A DNA stretch of 64,000 bases. It comes from Rugosibacter sp. GTDB taxonomy: Bacteria > Pseudomonadota > Gammaproteobacteria > Burkholderiales > Rhodocyclaceae. The notes under the pieces were generated by a model, which did no database searches, was not told the origin of the DNA, and was given only the letters and a program-made list of their open reading frames with translations. Shown piece by piece: positions 17,838-26,683 of this stretch. Each line of letters opens with the position of its first letter. Position 1 is the first letter of the stretch. Location: the NCBI GenBank assembly GCA_004322535.1, contig SCUZ01000103.1, positions 1-64,000 on the forward strand. The letters run 5' to 3'. Position numbers and translations under genes: made by a program.

Positions 17838-19256
17838 TTATTTCCTCACGGTAGAAAATCGCTGCAAAGTACGTTCTCGGGCGACGGCATGGTCGACCAC
17901 GGGCAAAGGATAGTCATGGCCCATTAAAATGCCGCATGCTGCTTGTTGTGACGTATTCATTTTCCACGGCGCATGAATAAACTGCTTTGGAATTGATGAA
18001 AGTTCCGGCACGTAACGCCGAATAAAATGACCGTGCGGATCAAACTTTTCGGATTGCGTGACAGGGTTGAAAATACGGAACCACGGTTGCGCATCACAAC
18101 CCGTGGAAGCTGCCCATTGCCAGCCGCCATTATTCGCGGCGAGGTCAAAATCAAGCAGCTTTTCAGCGAACCATCTTTCTCCCCATCGCCAGTCTACTCC
18201 CAGATCTTTAGTCAAAAAAGATGCCGTCACCATGCGTAGCCGATTATGCATGAACCCTGTATGCATCAGTTGGCGCATCGCGGCATCCACTAGCGGATAG
18301 CCGGTTTTTCCCTGCTGCCATGCGCCCATGAGATCAGGCGCGTCATCCCACACCAGCGTATTCATTGCGGACTTGAAGGCCTGCGTGACGACATGCGGAT
18401 AATGCCAGAGAATCATCTGATAAAAGTCTCGCCAGATGAGCTCGGACAACCACGTTGCAGCCCCTCGGCCCGGCTGGCTTTGTGCATAACCCGCCAGTTG
18501 CCGAATCGACACCGTACCAAAGCGCAGATGCGCTGAAAGGCTTGACGTGCCATTCGCTGCCGGAAAATCACGATCGCTGGCATAGTGATCCAGGCGCTCA
18601 GTGAACGCGAGAAACAAGCTACGGCCACCGTGCATGCCGGTGGGCAAGGTCAAATCCGCCAGATCGGTCGGCACGAAACCCAGTTCCGATAAAGTCGGCG
18701 CTGATGGCACGGCATCCGGAATGGCCAAATTTGCCGCATAACGCTCCACCGGATAAGCTTGTAAATGATACGAGGTCAGCCGCTTTAGCCAGGCATTTTT
18801 GTACGGCGTAAATACCGAAAATGGCGTGCCCTGCTGTGTGAGCACTTCATCGCATTCAAAAATCACCTGGTCTTTGAACAAGCAAAATTCGGCGCTGGCA
18901 AGTCGGCGGATACTTGCCTCAACAGCCGCATCCCGTTGCAGCGCCATGGGTGCATAATCACGATTGGCGTATACCGCGTGCACGCCAAGCCTTGCTGCCA
19001 GTTGCGGGATCTCGTCACATGGGTCGCCCTGCAAAATGATGAGCGCCCCACCCATGCGGCGCAGATCTTCCGCGACCTCTTCTACCGCGCACAAAATAAA
19101 CGCTATCCGGTGGTCAGATCGTGGCAATTGGTCAAGAATCGTGGAATCAAAGACAAACACGCAATACACTTGGCCATGCGCTTTTAACGCATGGAAAAGC
19201 GCCGCATGATCAAAGGTGCGTAAATCGCGGCGAAACCAGACGAGTGCGGATGTCAT
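17838..19256 (-). CDS. phrB: Deoxyribodipyrimidine photolyase
   Basis: A 472-residue class I CPD photolyase that uses light and reduced FAD to split UV-induced pyrimidine dimers. The N-terminal antenna domain begins LVWFRRDLRTFDHAAL. The FAD-binding domain has WLSELIWRDFYQMIL, GYPLVDAAMRQL, MHNRLRMVTASFL and LDFDLAANNGGWQWAAS, all diagnostic. I chose the ATG at 19256; the longer frame adds 31 residues unlike the family. A dispersed repeat lies in the interdomain linker. A peroxiredoxin gene follows 2 bp downstream. Confidence 0.94.
   Translation of the reverse strand: MTSALVWFRRDLRTFDHAALFHALKAHGQVYCVFVFDSTILDQLPRSDHRIAFILCAVEEVAEDLRRMGGALIILQGDPCDEIPQLAARLGVHAVYANRDYAPMALQRDAAVEASIRRLASAEFCLFKDQVIFECDEVLTQQGTPFSVFTPYKNAWLKRLTSYHLQAYPVERYAANLAIPDAVPSAPTLSELGFVPTDLADLTLPTGMHGGRSLFLAFTERLDHYASDRDFPAANGTSSLSAHLRFGTVSIRQLAGYAQSQPGRGAATWLSELIWRDFYQMILWHYPHVVTQAFKSAMNTLVWDDAPDLMGAWQQGKTGYPLVDAAMRQLMHTGFMHNRLRMVTASFLTKDLGVDWRWGERWFAEKLLDFDLAANNGGWQWAASTGCDAQPWFRIFNPVTQSEKFDPHGHFIRRYVPELSSIPKQFIHAPWKMNTSQQAACGILMGHDYPLPVVDHAVARERTLQRFSTVRK
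18691..18714 (+). repeat. Dispersed 24-bp motif, copy 4
   Basis: Three mismatches to the consensus. It lies in the phrB interdomain linker and is read as AVPSAPTL. A partial match (ATTCGGCGCTGG) is 190 bp away at 18888. Confidence 0.6.
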
Positions 19257-19322
19257 GCAAAATAAATCCTGAACACAGATCAACTGAGAAGTGGAACGAC
19301 AGATTACAATATCGCTATTGCC

Positions 19323-19895
19323 ATGGAAACCACATGCCTCGCCAATCATTTCCTCATCGCCATGCCCGCCATGGCCGACCCGAATTTTTCGCGCACGCTA
19401 ACCTACATTTGCGAGCACAACGCGGAAGGTGCGGTGGGTATTGTCATTAACCGGCCGACGGATATGCGCTTGGGCGAGCTGTTCAAGCGCGTGGCCATTC
19501 CCCTCGAAGAAGGCTTGCCCACAGAGTGTTTTGCCAATTTACCGGTGTATGCCGGTGGCCCGGTGCAGTCCGACCGCGGGTTTGTGCTTCACCGCACCAC
19601 CCAACAATGGCAAAGTTCTCTCAAAGTGACGGATGATCTGGCGCTCACCAGCTCGCGCGACATCCTGCAAGCCATGGGCAGCGCCGGCCAGCCAAGCGAT
19701 GTGCTGGTCACACTCGGCTATGCGGGCTGGACAGCCGGCCAGCTGGAATGGGAGCTCGCCCAAAACACCTGGCTGACGGTGAAAGCATCTCCGCACATCC
19801 TGTTTAACGTGCCCAGTGAAGAGCGGCTTGCCGCAGCGATGCAATTGCTGGGCATTGATTTTGCCAACCTGTCCGAGGTCGCCGGTCATGCATGA
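19323..19895 (+). CDS. yqgE: YqgE/AlgH family protein
   Basis: A 190-residue protein of the conserved UPF0301 family. The typical beginning ([28 protein letters not shown]) and [18 protein letters not shown] are present, as are [15 protein letters not shown] and a C-terminal [12 protein letters not shown]. The biochemical role is not established. It precedes ruvX with an 8-bp overlap, an arrangement conserved across proteobacteria. Confidence 0.92.
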   Translation: METTCLANHFLIAMPAMADPNFSRTLTYICEHNAEGAVGIVINRPTDMRLGELFKRVAIPLEEGLPTECFANLPVYAGGPVQSDRGFVLHRTTQQWQSSLKVTDDLALTSSRDILQAMGSAGQPSDVLVTLGYAGWTAGQLEWELAQNTWLTVKASPHILFNVPSEERLAAAMQLLGIDFANLSEVAGHA

Positions 19896-20370
19896 CGAAA
19901 CGCTGCTGGCCTTTGATTTTGGTCTGCAACGAATTGGCGTGGCGCTGGGCGAAATACGTCTGGGCCAGGCGCGCGCACTCACCTGCATTGCACATGAAGC
20001 CAATGTCGCACGCTTTGCGGCGATCGGCGAACTCATTGCCGAGTGGCAACCCACGCGCCTGTTAGTGGGCCGACCACTCAATGACGATGGCAGCGCACAC
20101 GACATGACGACGCGTTGTGCGCGCTTTGCCAATCAATTACGCGGCCGGTTTGCGTTGCCGGTGGAAGAAGTCGATGAGCGTTTTAGTTCGATCGAAGCCG
20201 ATGCTGCACTCAGACAAACACCTGATTCGCCGCACACCAAGGTTACTTGCTTCACGGCGCCTCACCAAAACCGACTTTCCTGGCAAGAACGCAAGGCGCA
20301 AGTCGATGCTGAAGCTGCACGCGTCATTTTGCAAAGCTGGCTGGAAACTCATGCCCACCAAACGGCCTGA
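19888..20370 (+). CDS. ruvX: Holliday junction resolvase-like RuvX (YqgF)
   Basis: A 160-residue RNase H-fold nuclease; YqgF is implicated in 16S rRNA 5'-end maturation and Holliday junction processing. The first acidic residue is in [31 protein letters not shown] and [13 protein letters not shown] supply the other catalytic positions. A normal YqgF is about 140 residues; this one has roughly 20 extra residues near 115-135 ([20 protein letters not shown]). It overlaps yqgE by 8 bp and pyrR by 20 bp. Confidence 0.9.
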   Translation: MHDETLLAFDFGLQRIGVALGEIRLGQARALTCIAHEANVARFAAIGELIAEWQPTRLLVGRPLNDDGSAHDMTTRCARFANQLRGRFALPVEEVDERFSSIEADAALRQTPDSPHTKVTCFTAPHQNRLSWQERKAQVDAEAARVILQSWLETHAHQTA

Positions 20371-20854
20371 CGCAGAAGTGCTCTGCCAAATCCTGGCCGA
20401 TCAAATGCGGCCGCACGTTGATTTGGCACGCACGGCACTGGTTGGCATTCACACGGGCGGCGCCTGGGTGGCTGAGCGTCTGCACACCCTGCTCGGGCTG
20501 CACACTGCGCCGGGTGTGCTGAATATTTCTTTCCATCGTGACGACTACAACCAGCGTGGCCTGCAGGCCAATACGCGCGCATCCTTGCTTCCGTTTGAGG
20601 CCGAAGGTGCGCACATCATCATTGTCGATGATGTACTCTACACCGGCCGTACCATCCGCGCGGCAATAAACGAGCTATTCGACTATGGTCGCCCGGAAAA
20701 AATCGAACTGGCTGTACTCGCTGATCGCGGCGGACGCGAATTACCCATTGCCGCCGACTATTGCGCGCACACCCTCACCCTCGCCGCTGCACAAATGCTC
20801 GAGCTGGAGCGTGCGCCTGACGGTACCCTTTCTTTTCGACTGACTGAAAAATGA
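20351..20854 (+). CDS. pyrR: Bifunctional pyrimidine regulator / uracil phosphoribosyltransferase
   Basis: A 167-residue type I PRTase. The PRPP-binding motif [17 protein letters not shown] is clear at about 93-109, with [14 protein letters not shown] near the N-terminus. In Gram-positives PyrR attenuates pyr operons by binding mRNA. In proteobacteria its job may be mainly uracil salvage; I saw no convincing PyrR antiterminator here. It overlaps ruvX by 20 bp and pyrB by 4 bp, so the pyr genes are read as one unit. Confidence 0.92.
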   Translation: MPTKRPDAEVLCQILADQMRPHVDLARTALVGIHTGGAWVAERLHTLLGLHTAPGVLNISFHRDDYNQRGLQANTRASLLPFEAEGAHIIIVDDVLYTGRTIRAAINELFDYGRPEKIELAVLADRGGRELPIAADYCAHTLTLAAAQMLELERAPDGTLSFRLTEK

Positions 20855-21828
20855 CCTTGACGAGCACCAACCGCAACCCCCAGCTCAATAGTCACGGCGA
20901 GCTCACTCATTTGTTAAGCACCGAAGGATTGCCACACGAAGTACTTACCCGCATCCTGGACACCGCCGCACCCTTTGCTGCTGTTGCCGAACGCGAAGTG
21001 AAAAAAGTGCCCTTGCTCCGTGGTAAAAGTGTATTCAACTTGTTTTTTGAAAACTCAACCCGCACGCGCACGACGTTCGAGATTGCCGCCAAGCGGCTCT
21101 CGGCTGATGTCATCAATCTCAACATCAATACATCGTCTGCCAGCAAGGGCGAAACACTACTTGATACCGCCGACAATCTGGCTGCCATGCAGGCAGACAT
21201 GTTTGTCGTTCGTCATGCGGCCAGTGGCGCACCCTACCTCATTGCCCAACATCTGGCCACTACCGGGCAGAATCATATTCATATCATCAATGCCGGCGAT
21301 GGCCGCCATGCGCACCCGACGCAGGGCCTGCTCGACATGTATACCATTCGTCATTACAAGCAGGATTTAACGCAACTCACGGTAGCTATTGTCGGCGACG
21401 TGTTGCACTCCCGGGTCGCCCGCAGCCAGATACACGCGCTGACCACGCTGGGTGTGCCGGAAGTCCGCGTGATTGCACCCAAAACCTTGCTGCCGAGCGG
21501 TATCGAGCGGCTCGGTGTGCGGGTGTTTAACGACATGAAAGAAGGCCTGCGCGGTGTGGATGTGGTGATGATGCTGCGCTTGCAAAATGAACGCATGCAG
21601 AGCGCCCTCTTGCCCAGCGCGCAGGAATATTTCAAATCCTACGGCCTGACAATGGACAAGCTGGCGCTGGCCAAACCCGACGCCATCGTCATGCACCCGG
21701 GGCCGATGAATCGCGGCGTGGAAATTGAATCCGCCGTTGCCGATGGGTCGCAGGCGGTGATCCTGCCTCAAGTCACTTTCGGCATCGCCGTGCGCATGGC
21801 GGTGATGACTATGCTGGCGGGAGCGTGA
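20851..21828 (+). CDS. pyrB: Aspartate carbamoyltransferase catalytic subunit
   Basis: A 325-residue enzyme that makes carbamoyl-aspartate, the first committed step of pyrimidine synthesis. The carbamoyl-phosphate motif is [12 protein letters not shown], followed by [16 protein letters not shown] (Ser-Lys loop), [16 protein letters not shown], and [13 protein letters not shown] near the end. The short N-terminal extension is typical of the class A form that assembles with an inactive dihydroorotase, which is encoded next with 1 bp between the genes. Confidence 0.95.
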   Translation: MTLTSTNRNPQLNSHGELTHLLSTEGLPHEVLTRILDTAAPFAAVAEREVKKVPLLRGKSVFNLFFENSTRTRTTFEIAAKRLSADVINLNINTSSASKGETLLDTADNLAAMQADMFVVRHAASGAPYLIAQHLATTGQNHIHIINAGDGRHAHPTQGLLDMYTIRHYKQDLTQLTVAIVGDVLHSRVARSQIHALTTLGVPEVRVIAPKTLLPSGIERLGVRVFNDMKEGLRGVDVVMMLRLQNERMQSALLPSAQEYFKSYGLTMDKLALAKPDAIVMHPGPMNRGVEIESAVADGSQAVILPQVTFGIAVRMAVMTMLAGA

Positions 21829-21829
21829 C

Positions 21830-23113
21830 ATGAATATCCATATTCGCGGCGGCCGCCTGATCGACCCAGCCAACGGCATGGATAAACACACTGATCTGTT
21901 TATTGCAGAAGGCAAAATAGTCGGCGCTGGCGATACGGCGCCAGAAAGGTTTACCGCCCACACCGTGCTTGACGCCACCGGCTGCATCGTTTGCCCCGGC
22001 CTCATTGATCTTTCCGCGCGGCTGCGCGAGCCGGGCTTTGAGTATAAAGCCACGCTGGAATCCGAAATGGCTGCCGCCGCCGCAGGCGGCGTAACCCGGC
22101 TGGCCTGCCCACCCGACACCGACCCGGTGCTGGATGAACCCGGCCTGGTTGAAATGCTCACGCATCGGGCGCGCTTGCCTGAATTCGCCCATGTGCATCC
22201 GATCGGTGCGCTGACCGTGCAACTGGGCGGGAAAAAACTCACCGAAATGGCAGAACTCGCCGAAGCGGGCTGCGTCGCTTTCGGCCAGGCGAATCAAGCC
22301 ATTGTCGATACGCAAGTGTTGCTGCACGCCATGAACTATGCGGCCACTTTTGATTTTCCTGTCTGGTTGCAAGCACAGGACCCGTTTCTTGCCCAGCAAG
22401 GCGTCGCGCACGATGGTGAAGTGGCTGCGCGACTCGGCCTGGCCGGCATTCCTGTGGCAGCAGAGACCATTGCACTGGCCACGCTGCTGCAATTAGCACG
22501 TGAAACCGGCGTACGCCTGCACGTGACGCGCATTTCCTCTGCGGCAGGCATCGACATGATCGTTGCTGCCCGTGCGGCAGGCATTGCTGTCACTTGCGAT
22601 ACCGCTGTGCATTACCTGCACTTATGCGACCACGATATTGGTTTCTTCAATCCGCATGCGCGCCTGGACCCCCCCTTGCGCGCCCAGCGTGATCGTGACG
22701 CGTTGCGTAGCGGCTTGGCCTCGGGCGCAATCACGGCCGTATGTTCCGACCACACACCCGTAGATGATGATGGCAAACAAAAACCGTTTAGCGAGGCCGA
22801 AATCGGCGCCACGGGCCTGGAACTCTTGCTGCCATTGACCTTGAAATGGGCGCAGGAAATGCAGGTGCCACTCCTCACGGCACTGGCGCGCATCACGTCG
22901 GACCCGGCGCGCATCATGGGCGTGAATGCAGGTCGGCTGGATGCGGGGCTACCAGCGGATATTTGCGTGCTTGACCCGTCCGCCGACTTTCATGTCACCC
23001 GTAAAAATCTCAAAAGCCAGGGCAAGAACACGCCCTTTCTCGGCCTGGCGCTTCCCGGCCGTGTTCGCTACACACTCATTGATGGCTATTTAGCCTACAA
23101 CGGCACAAGTTAA
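21830..23113 (+). CDS. pyrC': Dihydroorotase-like non-catalytic subunit (PyrC')
   Basis: A 427-residue amidohydrolase-fold protein of the type I dihydroorotase group. The metal-binding HxH that should stand in CPGLIDLHxHLREPG is replaced by S-A-R (PGLIDLSARLREPG). The other expected histidines of the N-terminal site are also missing, whereas the C-terminal CSDHTPVDDDGK and LDPPLR motifs remain. This is how the inactive PyrC' (PyrX) of pseudomonads and beta-proteobacteria looks; it holds the PyrB dodecamer together. A catalytic pyrC must lie elsewhere. A dispersed repeat falls at codons about 30-37 (IVGAGDTAPE). Confidence 0.9.
   Translation: MNIHIRGGRLIDPANGMDKHTDLFIAEGKIVGAGDTAPERFTAHTVLDATGCIVCPGLIDLSARLREPGFEYKATLESEMAAAAAGGVTRLACPPDTDPVLDEPGLVEMLTHRARLPEFAHVHPIGALTVQLGGKKLTEMAELAEAGCVAFGQANQAIVDTQVLLHAMNYAATFDFPVWLQAQDPFLAQQGVAHDGEVAARLGLAGIPVAAETIALATLLQLARETGVRLHVTRISSAAGIDMIVAARAAGIAVTCDTAVHYLHLCDHDIGFFNPHARLDPPLRAQRDRDALRSGLASGAITAVCSDHTPVDDDGKQKPFSEAEIGATGLELLLPLTLKWAQEMQVPLLTALARITSDPARIMGVNAGRLDAGLPADICVLDPSADFHVTRKNLKSQGKNTPFLGLALPGRVRYTLIDGYLAYNGTS
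21917..21940 (+). repeat. Dispersed 24-bp motif, copy 5
   Basis: One mismatch to the consensus. It lies within pyrC' and is read as IVGAGDTA. The protein is not longer than its relatives here, so the motif overlays ordinary coding sequence. Confidence 0.75.
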
Positions 23114-23128
23114 TTAGTCATTGTACGG

Positions 23129-23419
23129 TTAGGCCGGAATCAGTCGAGCCCTGACACGTCCTGCCTCAACCCCCATCACCCGTACCCGCTTGGCCCGCGA
23201 AGCTTCGCCCGATAACAACGTTACCGCGCGTTTGGGTACTGCCAAATGCAGCGCAAGAAAGGCGATCAGCTGCGCATTGGCCTGGCCCTCCACCGGTGGC
23301 GCGTGCAATCGAATCTTGAGGGCCTCGCCATGCAAGCCCACCACTTCGGTTTTTTTCGCGCCCGGCTGGATGTAGAGCGTCAGCGTAACACCGGCTTCAT
23401 CCATCTGTAACCAGCTCAT
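23129..23419 (-). CDS. yggU: DUF167 (YggU) family protein
   Basis: A 96-residue small protein. The family signature is visible: VTLTLYIQPGAKKTEVVGLHGEALKIRLHAPPVEGQANAQL, cut here by ordinary spacing rules into two strands and a helix. The function is unknown. It overlaps yggT by 4 bp; the pairing yggS-proC-yggT-yggU is common in proteobacteria, and the order here is exactly that on the minus strand. Confidence 0.9.
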   Translation of the reverse strand: MSWLQMDEAGVTLTLYIQPGAKKTEVVGLHGEALKIRLHAPPVEGQANAQLIAFLALHLAVPKRAVTLLSGEASRAKRVRVMGVEAGRVRARLIPA

Positions 23420-24009
23420 CCTGCCAGCACCACCCAGCGCAGACGCTCTAAAACCATCATGCCCATTTGCAGCAATAAAATAAACGCCAGCGGCGAGAGG
23501 TCTACTCCGCCAATGTCGGGTATCCAGCGACGAAAGGGGCGCAGCAAGGGGCGGCTGATCGCATTAAAAACATCCGCCATGGGCGCATGCGGATTCACCC
23601 AGGAAAAAATTGCCGACACCAGCACCGCACCTAGCAGCAAATAACAAGCAATCTTGATCGTTGCCAACACCGCCAATAAAGCCACTATAAAAGTCGGCGC
23701 TAGTGACACGCCGTGAAACAGGTACCCTTGGGGTGCGGCAGTCAATGTGCCAGACAGCCCAAGCGTCAGACCTAACAAGAGTGCCTGCAGCAACCAGGCG
23801 AGCAGAAGACTCGCCACATCCCATCCAAAGAGTCCGGGAATTACCCGCCGCACAGGACGCACGATCCAATCCGTCATCGCGATGACAAATTGCCCCAGCG
23901 GATTACGAAAAGGGGCCTTGACCCTTTGCAAGACAAACCGGGACAGCAACGCCAGCGTGAGAAAACCACATGCGGCATCCAGCAGAAAAGTAAATAGTTG
24001 TATCAACAT
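23416..24009 (-). CDS. yggT: YggT family membrane protein with an inserted loop
   Basis: A 197-residue integral membrane protein with two YggT repeats. Each has a helix pair and the signature PLLRPxRRxxPxxGGxDxSP (second repeat near 160-178; the first ends RPVRRVIPGLFGWD). The family has been linked to osmotic and cell-shape functions. Compared with E. coli YggT, the loop before the second repeat is about 17 residues longer. That extra stretch (TAAPQGYLFHGVSLAPTF) is encoded by a dispersed repeat in its long form. Confidence 0.87.
   Translation of the reverse strand: MLIQLFTFLLDAACGFLTLALLSRFVLQRVKAPFRNPLGQFVIAMTDWIVRPVRRVIPGLFGWDVASLLLAWLLQALLLGLTLGLSGTLTAAPQGYLFHGVSLAPTFIVALLAVLATIKIACYLLLGAVLVSAIFSWVNPHAPMADVFNAISRPLLRPFRRWIPDIGGVDLSPLAFILLLQMGMMVLERLRWVVLAG
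23690..23742 (+). repeat. Dispersed motif, copy 6, extended to about 53 bp
   Basis: The 24-bp core has two mismatches. The next 29 bp also match the copy at 36216-36268 at about two thirds of positions, including CTTGGGG. On the yggT strand it encodes TAAPQGYLFHGVSLAPTF, in a place where the protein is about 17 residues longer than E. coli YggT. Confidence 0.75.
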
Positions 24010-24026
24010 TGAATACGTTACCTTGT

Positions 24027-24842
24027 CTAGACGTTTTGCTTACCCAGCGTCTCGCCTAACTCACGCCCGCGCGCGTTAGCCGCCAGCACGCCTTGTCCGA
24101 TAGCAGCGGCCACGCCCTGCATGGCAAACGCCTGCAGCGCCACTTCGGTTGTTCCGCCTTTGGATGTCACCCGCTCGCGCAACGTCGTAATGCTTTCGCT
24201 ACTTTTTGCCGCCAGTTGTGCTGCACCAAGAAACGTTTGCACCGTCAATTGGCGCGCGGATTCGGCATCCAGACCTAGCGTGCGCGCGGCAGACTCAATC
24301 GCTTCAATGAAATAAAACACATACGCCGGGCCACTGCCTGAAATGGCGGTAACCGCATCCATTTGCGCTTCGTCTTCAACCCATACATAGGTGCCCACCG
24401 CCTGAAGAATTTGCTCGGCTTGGCGGCGTTTCTCGGCATCGACACTAGGGTCGGCAAATAAACCGGTAATGCCTGCGCCCATCAATGCGGGGGTATTCGG
24501 CATGGCGCGAACTATTTTGCCATAGCCCAGCCAGGCGGCCATATCGGCCACGCGCAAACCAGCGGCGATGCTTAACACCACTTGCTGCGTGAGCTTGCCA
24601 GCAAAGGATGCCACTGCCGCTTTCATCTGCTGCGGCTTGACTGCCAGAACCAGCACATCACAGTGCAGCGCGGCGGCATCGACTGCTGCAACAGTACGTA
24701 CGCCAAACGTTTCCGTGATGCGTTCCCGGGCCTCCTGAAAAGGTTCCACGACTTGAATGGCTGCCGCAGAAAAACCTTGTTTTTGCATCCCGCCAATTAA
24801 TGCAGTGGCCATATTGCCGCCGCCGATAAATGTAATTTTCAT
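24027..24842 (-). CDS. proC: Pyrroline-5-carboxylate reductase
   Basis: A 271-residue NAD(P)H-dependent enzyme for the last step of proline synthesis. It begins MKITFIGGGNMATALIGGM (Rossmann motif). Later it has VLAVKPQQM, VRAMPNTPALMGAGITGL and the C-terminal dimer region with SGSGPAYVFYFIEA and VTSKGGTTEVALQ. All are standard and the length is normal. It is followed by yggT and preceded by yggS on the same strand. Confidence 0.95.
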   Translation of the reverse strand: MKITFIGGGNMATALIGGMQKQGFSAAAIQVVEPFQEARERITETFGVRTVAAVDAAALHCDVLVLAVKPQQMKAAVASFAGKLTQQVVLSIAAGLRVADMAAWLGYGKIVRAMPNTPALMGAGITGLFADPSVDAEKRRQAEQILQAVGTYVWVEDEAQMDAVTAISGSGPAYVFYFIEAIESAARTLGLDAESARQLTVQTFLGAAQLAAKSSESITTLRERVTSKGGTTEVALQAFAMQGVAAAIGQGVLAANARGRELGETLGKQNV

Positions 24843-24856
24843 TAATTTTCCTGTTC

Positions 24857-25555
24857 TTAATTAAGCACACGGATTTGTCGTTCGCCAAAAATGGCCGTGC
24901 CCACACGCACCATCGTTGCCCCGGCAAGAATTGCCGCTTCCAGATCATGTGACATGCCCATCGAGAGCGTATCCAAAGCCAGGCCCTCGGTGTTGAGCTG
25001 GGCAAAAAGCGTGCTCAACCGAGCAAAATTCTGGCGTTGCAGCACAGCGTCATCGGCTACTGCAGGAATTGCCATCAGCCCCCGCAAGCGCAGACGAGGC
25101 AACGCGGTTATCGCATGCGCCAAGGCCGAAGCCGCAGCCGGTGCACAACCGCTTTTTGATGCCTCGCCTGACACATTCACCTGAACGCACACTTGCAGCG
25201 GCGGCAAATGGACAGGACGCTGAGCCGCTAATCGTTCAGCAATCTTTAACCGCTCGAGTGAATGCACCCAGGCAAAACTTTCAGCGACCACGCGTGTTTT
25301 ATTGCTTTGCAGCGGGCCAATAAAATGCCATTCCAGATTCAGATCGGCAAGTTCAGCAATTTTTTCTGCGCCTTCTTGCGCATAGTTTTCGCCAAAAGCA
25401 TGTTGCCCGCACGCGGCAGCTTCGCGCACGCACGCAGCGGGCCGGGTTTTGGATACGGCAAGCAACTGCACGGCATCGGCCGGGCGCCCTGCAACAGCGC
25501 AGGCCGCAGCAATCCGGTTGCGAACAGCTTGCAAGTTGATTGAGATTGTTGTCAT
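24857..25555 (-). CDS. yggS: YggS family PLP-homeostasis protein
   Basis: A 232-residue protein with the alanine-racemase-like TIM barrel that binds PLP. The lysine is in VQLLAVSKTRPAACVREA, then FGENYAQEGAEKI, WHFIGPLQSNKTR, and SMGMSHDLEAAILAGATMVRVGTAIFGER near the end. It has no known catalytic activity and buffers pyridoxal phosphate. The ATG at 25555 matches family starts (MTTISINLQAVRNRI); ten extra residues upstream are unlikely. It is divergent from pilT with about 45 bp between. Confidence 0.93.
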   Translation of the reverse strand: MTTISINLQAVRNRIAAACAVAGRPADAVQLLAVSKTRPAACVREAAACGQHAFGENYAQEGAEKIAELADLNLEWHFIGPLQSNKTRVVAESFAWVHSLERLKIAERLAAQRPVHLPPLQVCVQVNVSGEASKSGCAPAAASALAHAITALPRLRLRGLMAIPAVADDAVLQRQNFARLSTLFAQLNTEGLALDTLSMGMSHDLEAAILAGATMVRVGTAIFGERQIRVLN

Positions 25556-25600
25556 ATAACGCTCTGGAAGTATATCGCACCCCATTTACAGGAAAAAAAC

Positions 25601-26644
25601 ATGGACATTACCGAGTTGCTCTCCTTCGTTGTCAAGAATAATGCGTCCGACTTGCACCTCTCTTCCGGCTTGCCGCCGATGATTCGCGTCCATGGTGATG
25701 TGCGCCGGATTAATCTGCCGCCGATGGAACACAAGGAAGTGCACGGCATGATTTATGACATCATGAGCGATGGTCAGCGCAAGGTGTATGAGGAAAATCT
25801 GGAGTGTGACTTTTCTTTTGAAGTGCCCAATCTGGCTCGCTTTCGGGTCAATGCATTTGTGCAGAACCGCGGTGCTGCAGCGGTAATGCGCACCATTCCC
25901 TCAAAAATTCTTTCATTGGCTGATTTAAAGGCACCCAAGATTTTTGCCGAACTCGCCGATCAACCACGCGGTATTGTGTTGGTCACCGGACCTACGGGCT
26001 CAGGTAAATCAACCACGCTGGCCGCAATGGTTAACCATAAGAATGAAAGCGAGTATGGTCATATACTGACTGTGGAAGACCCGATCGAATTTGTGCATGA
26101 ATCAAAAAAATGCCTGATCAACCAGCGTGAAGTCGGCCCGCACACGCTCTCATTCAACAACGCCCTGCGCAGCGCCTTGCGCGAAGACCCGGATGTCATT
26201 CTGGTCGGCGAAATGCGTGATCTGGAAACCATCCGCCTGGCGTTATCCGCCGCAGAAACAGGCCACCTGGTTTTTGGCACGTTGCACACCTCATCTGCTG
26301 CCAAGACCATCGACCGCATCATTGATGTGTTTCCAGCAGCTGAAAAAGAAATGGTGCGTTCCATGTTGTCCGAATCACTAAAAGCCGTTATTTCGCAAAC
26401 CCTGTGCAAAACCATGGACGGCACAGGGCGCGTAGCAGCACACGAAATCATGATCGGCACGCCGGCCATTCGCAACCTGATCCGCGAGGGTAAAGTCGCC
26501 CAGATGTACTCAGCCATCCAAACCGGCCAGCAATTTGGCATGCAGACGCTGGATCAGAACCTGCAAGATATGGTCAAGCGTCGCATAATTTCGCCTGCCG
26601 AAGCGCGCAGTAAAGCAGCAAACAAAGATAACTTCCTCGGCTAA
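25601..26644 (+). CDS. pilT: Type IV pilus retraction ATPase PilT
   Basis: A 347-residue hexameric ATPase that powers pilus retraction, needed for twitching and DNA uptake. The N-terminal PAS-like domain begins ITELLSFVVKNNASDLHLSSG. Walker A is GPTGSGKSTT, the Asp box and Walker B are around LREDPDVILVGEMRDLETI, and the PilT-specific AIRNLIREGK is at about 287-296. Length equals the family norm. PilU is 39 bp downstream. Confidence 0.96.
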   Translation: MDITELLSFVVKNNASDLHLSSGLPPMIRVHGDVRRINLPPMEHKEVHGMIYDIMSDGQRKVYEENLECDFSFEVPNLARFRVNAFVQNRGAAAVMRTIPSKILSLADLKAPKIFAELADQPRGIVLVTGPTGSGKSTTLAAMVNHKNESEYGHILTVEDPIEFVHESKKCLINQREVGPHTLSFNNALRSALREDPDVILVGEMRDLETIRLALSAAETGHLVFGTLHTSSAAKTIDRIIDVFPAAEKEMVRSMLSESLKAVISQTLCKTMDGTGRVAAHEIMIGTPAIRNLIREGKVAQMYSAIQTGQQFGMQTLDQNLQDMVKRRIISPAEARSKAANKDNFLG

Positions 26645-26683
26645 ATCACCTAGCCCTAAAAGATAAAACGGGACAGAAAAATA

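Noticed and set aside
18884-18905. A further repeat copy in phrB
   Set aside because: Only ATTCGGCGCTGG matches; the second half differs.
20300-20860. A PyrR-controlled attenuator before pyrB
   Set aside because: The genes overlap, leaving no leader, and no antiterminator hairpin was seen.
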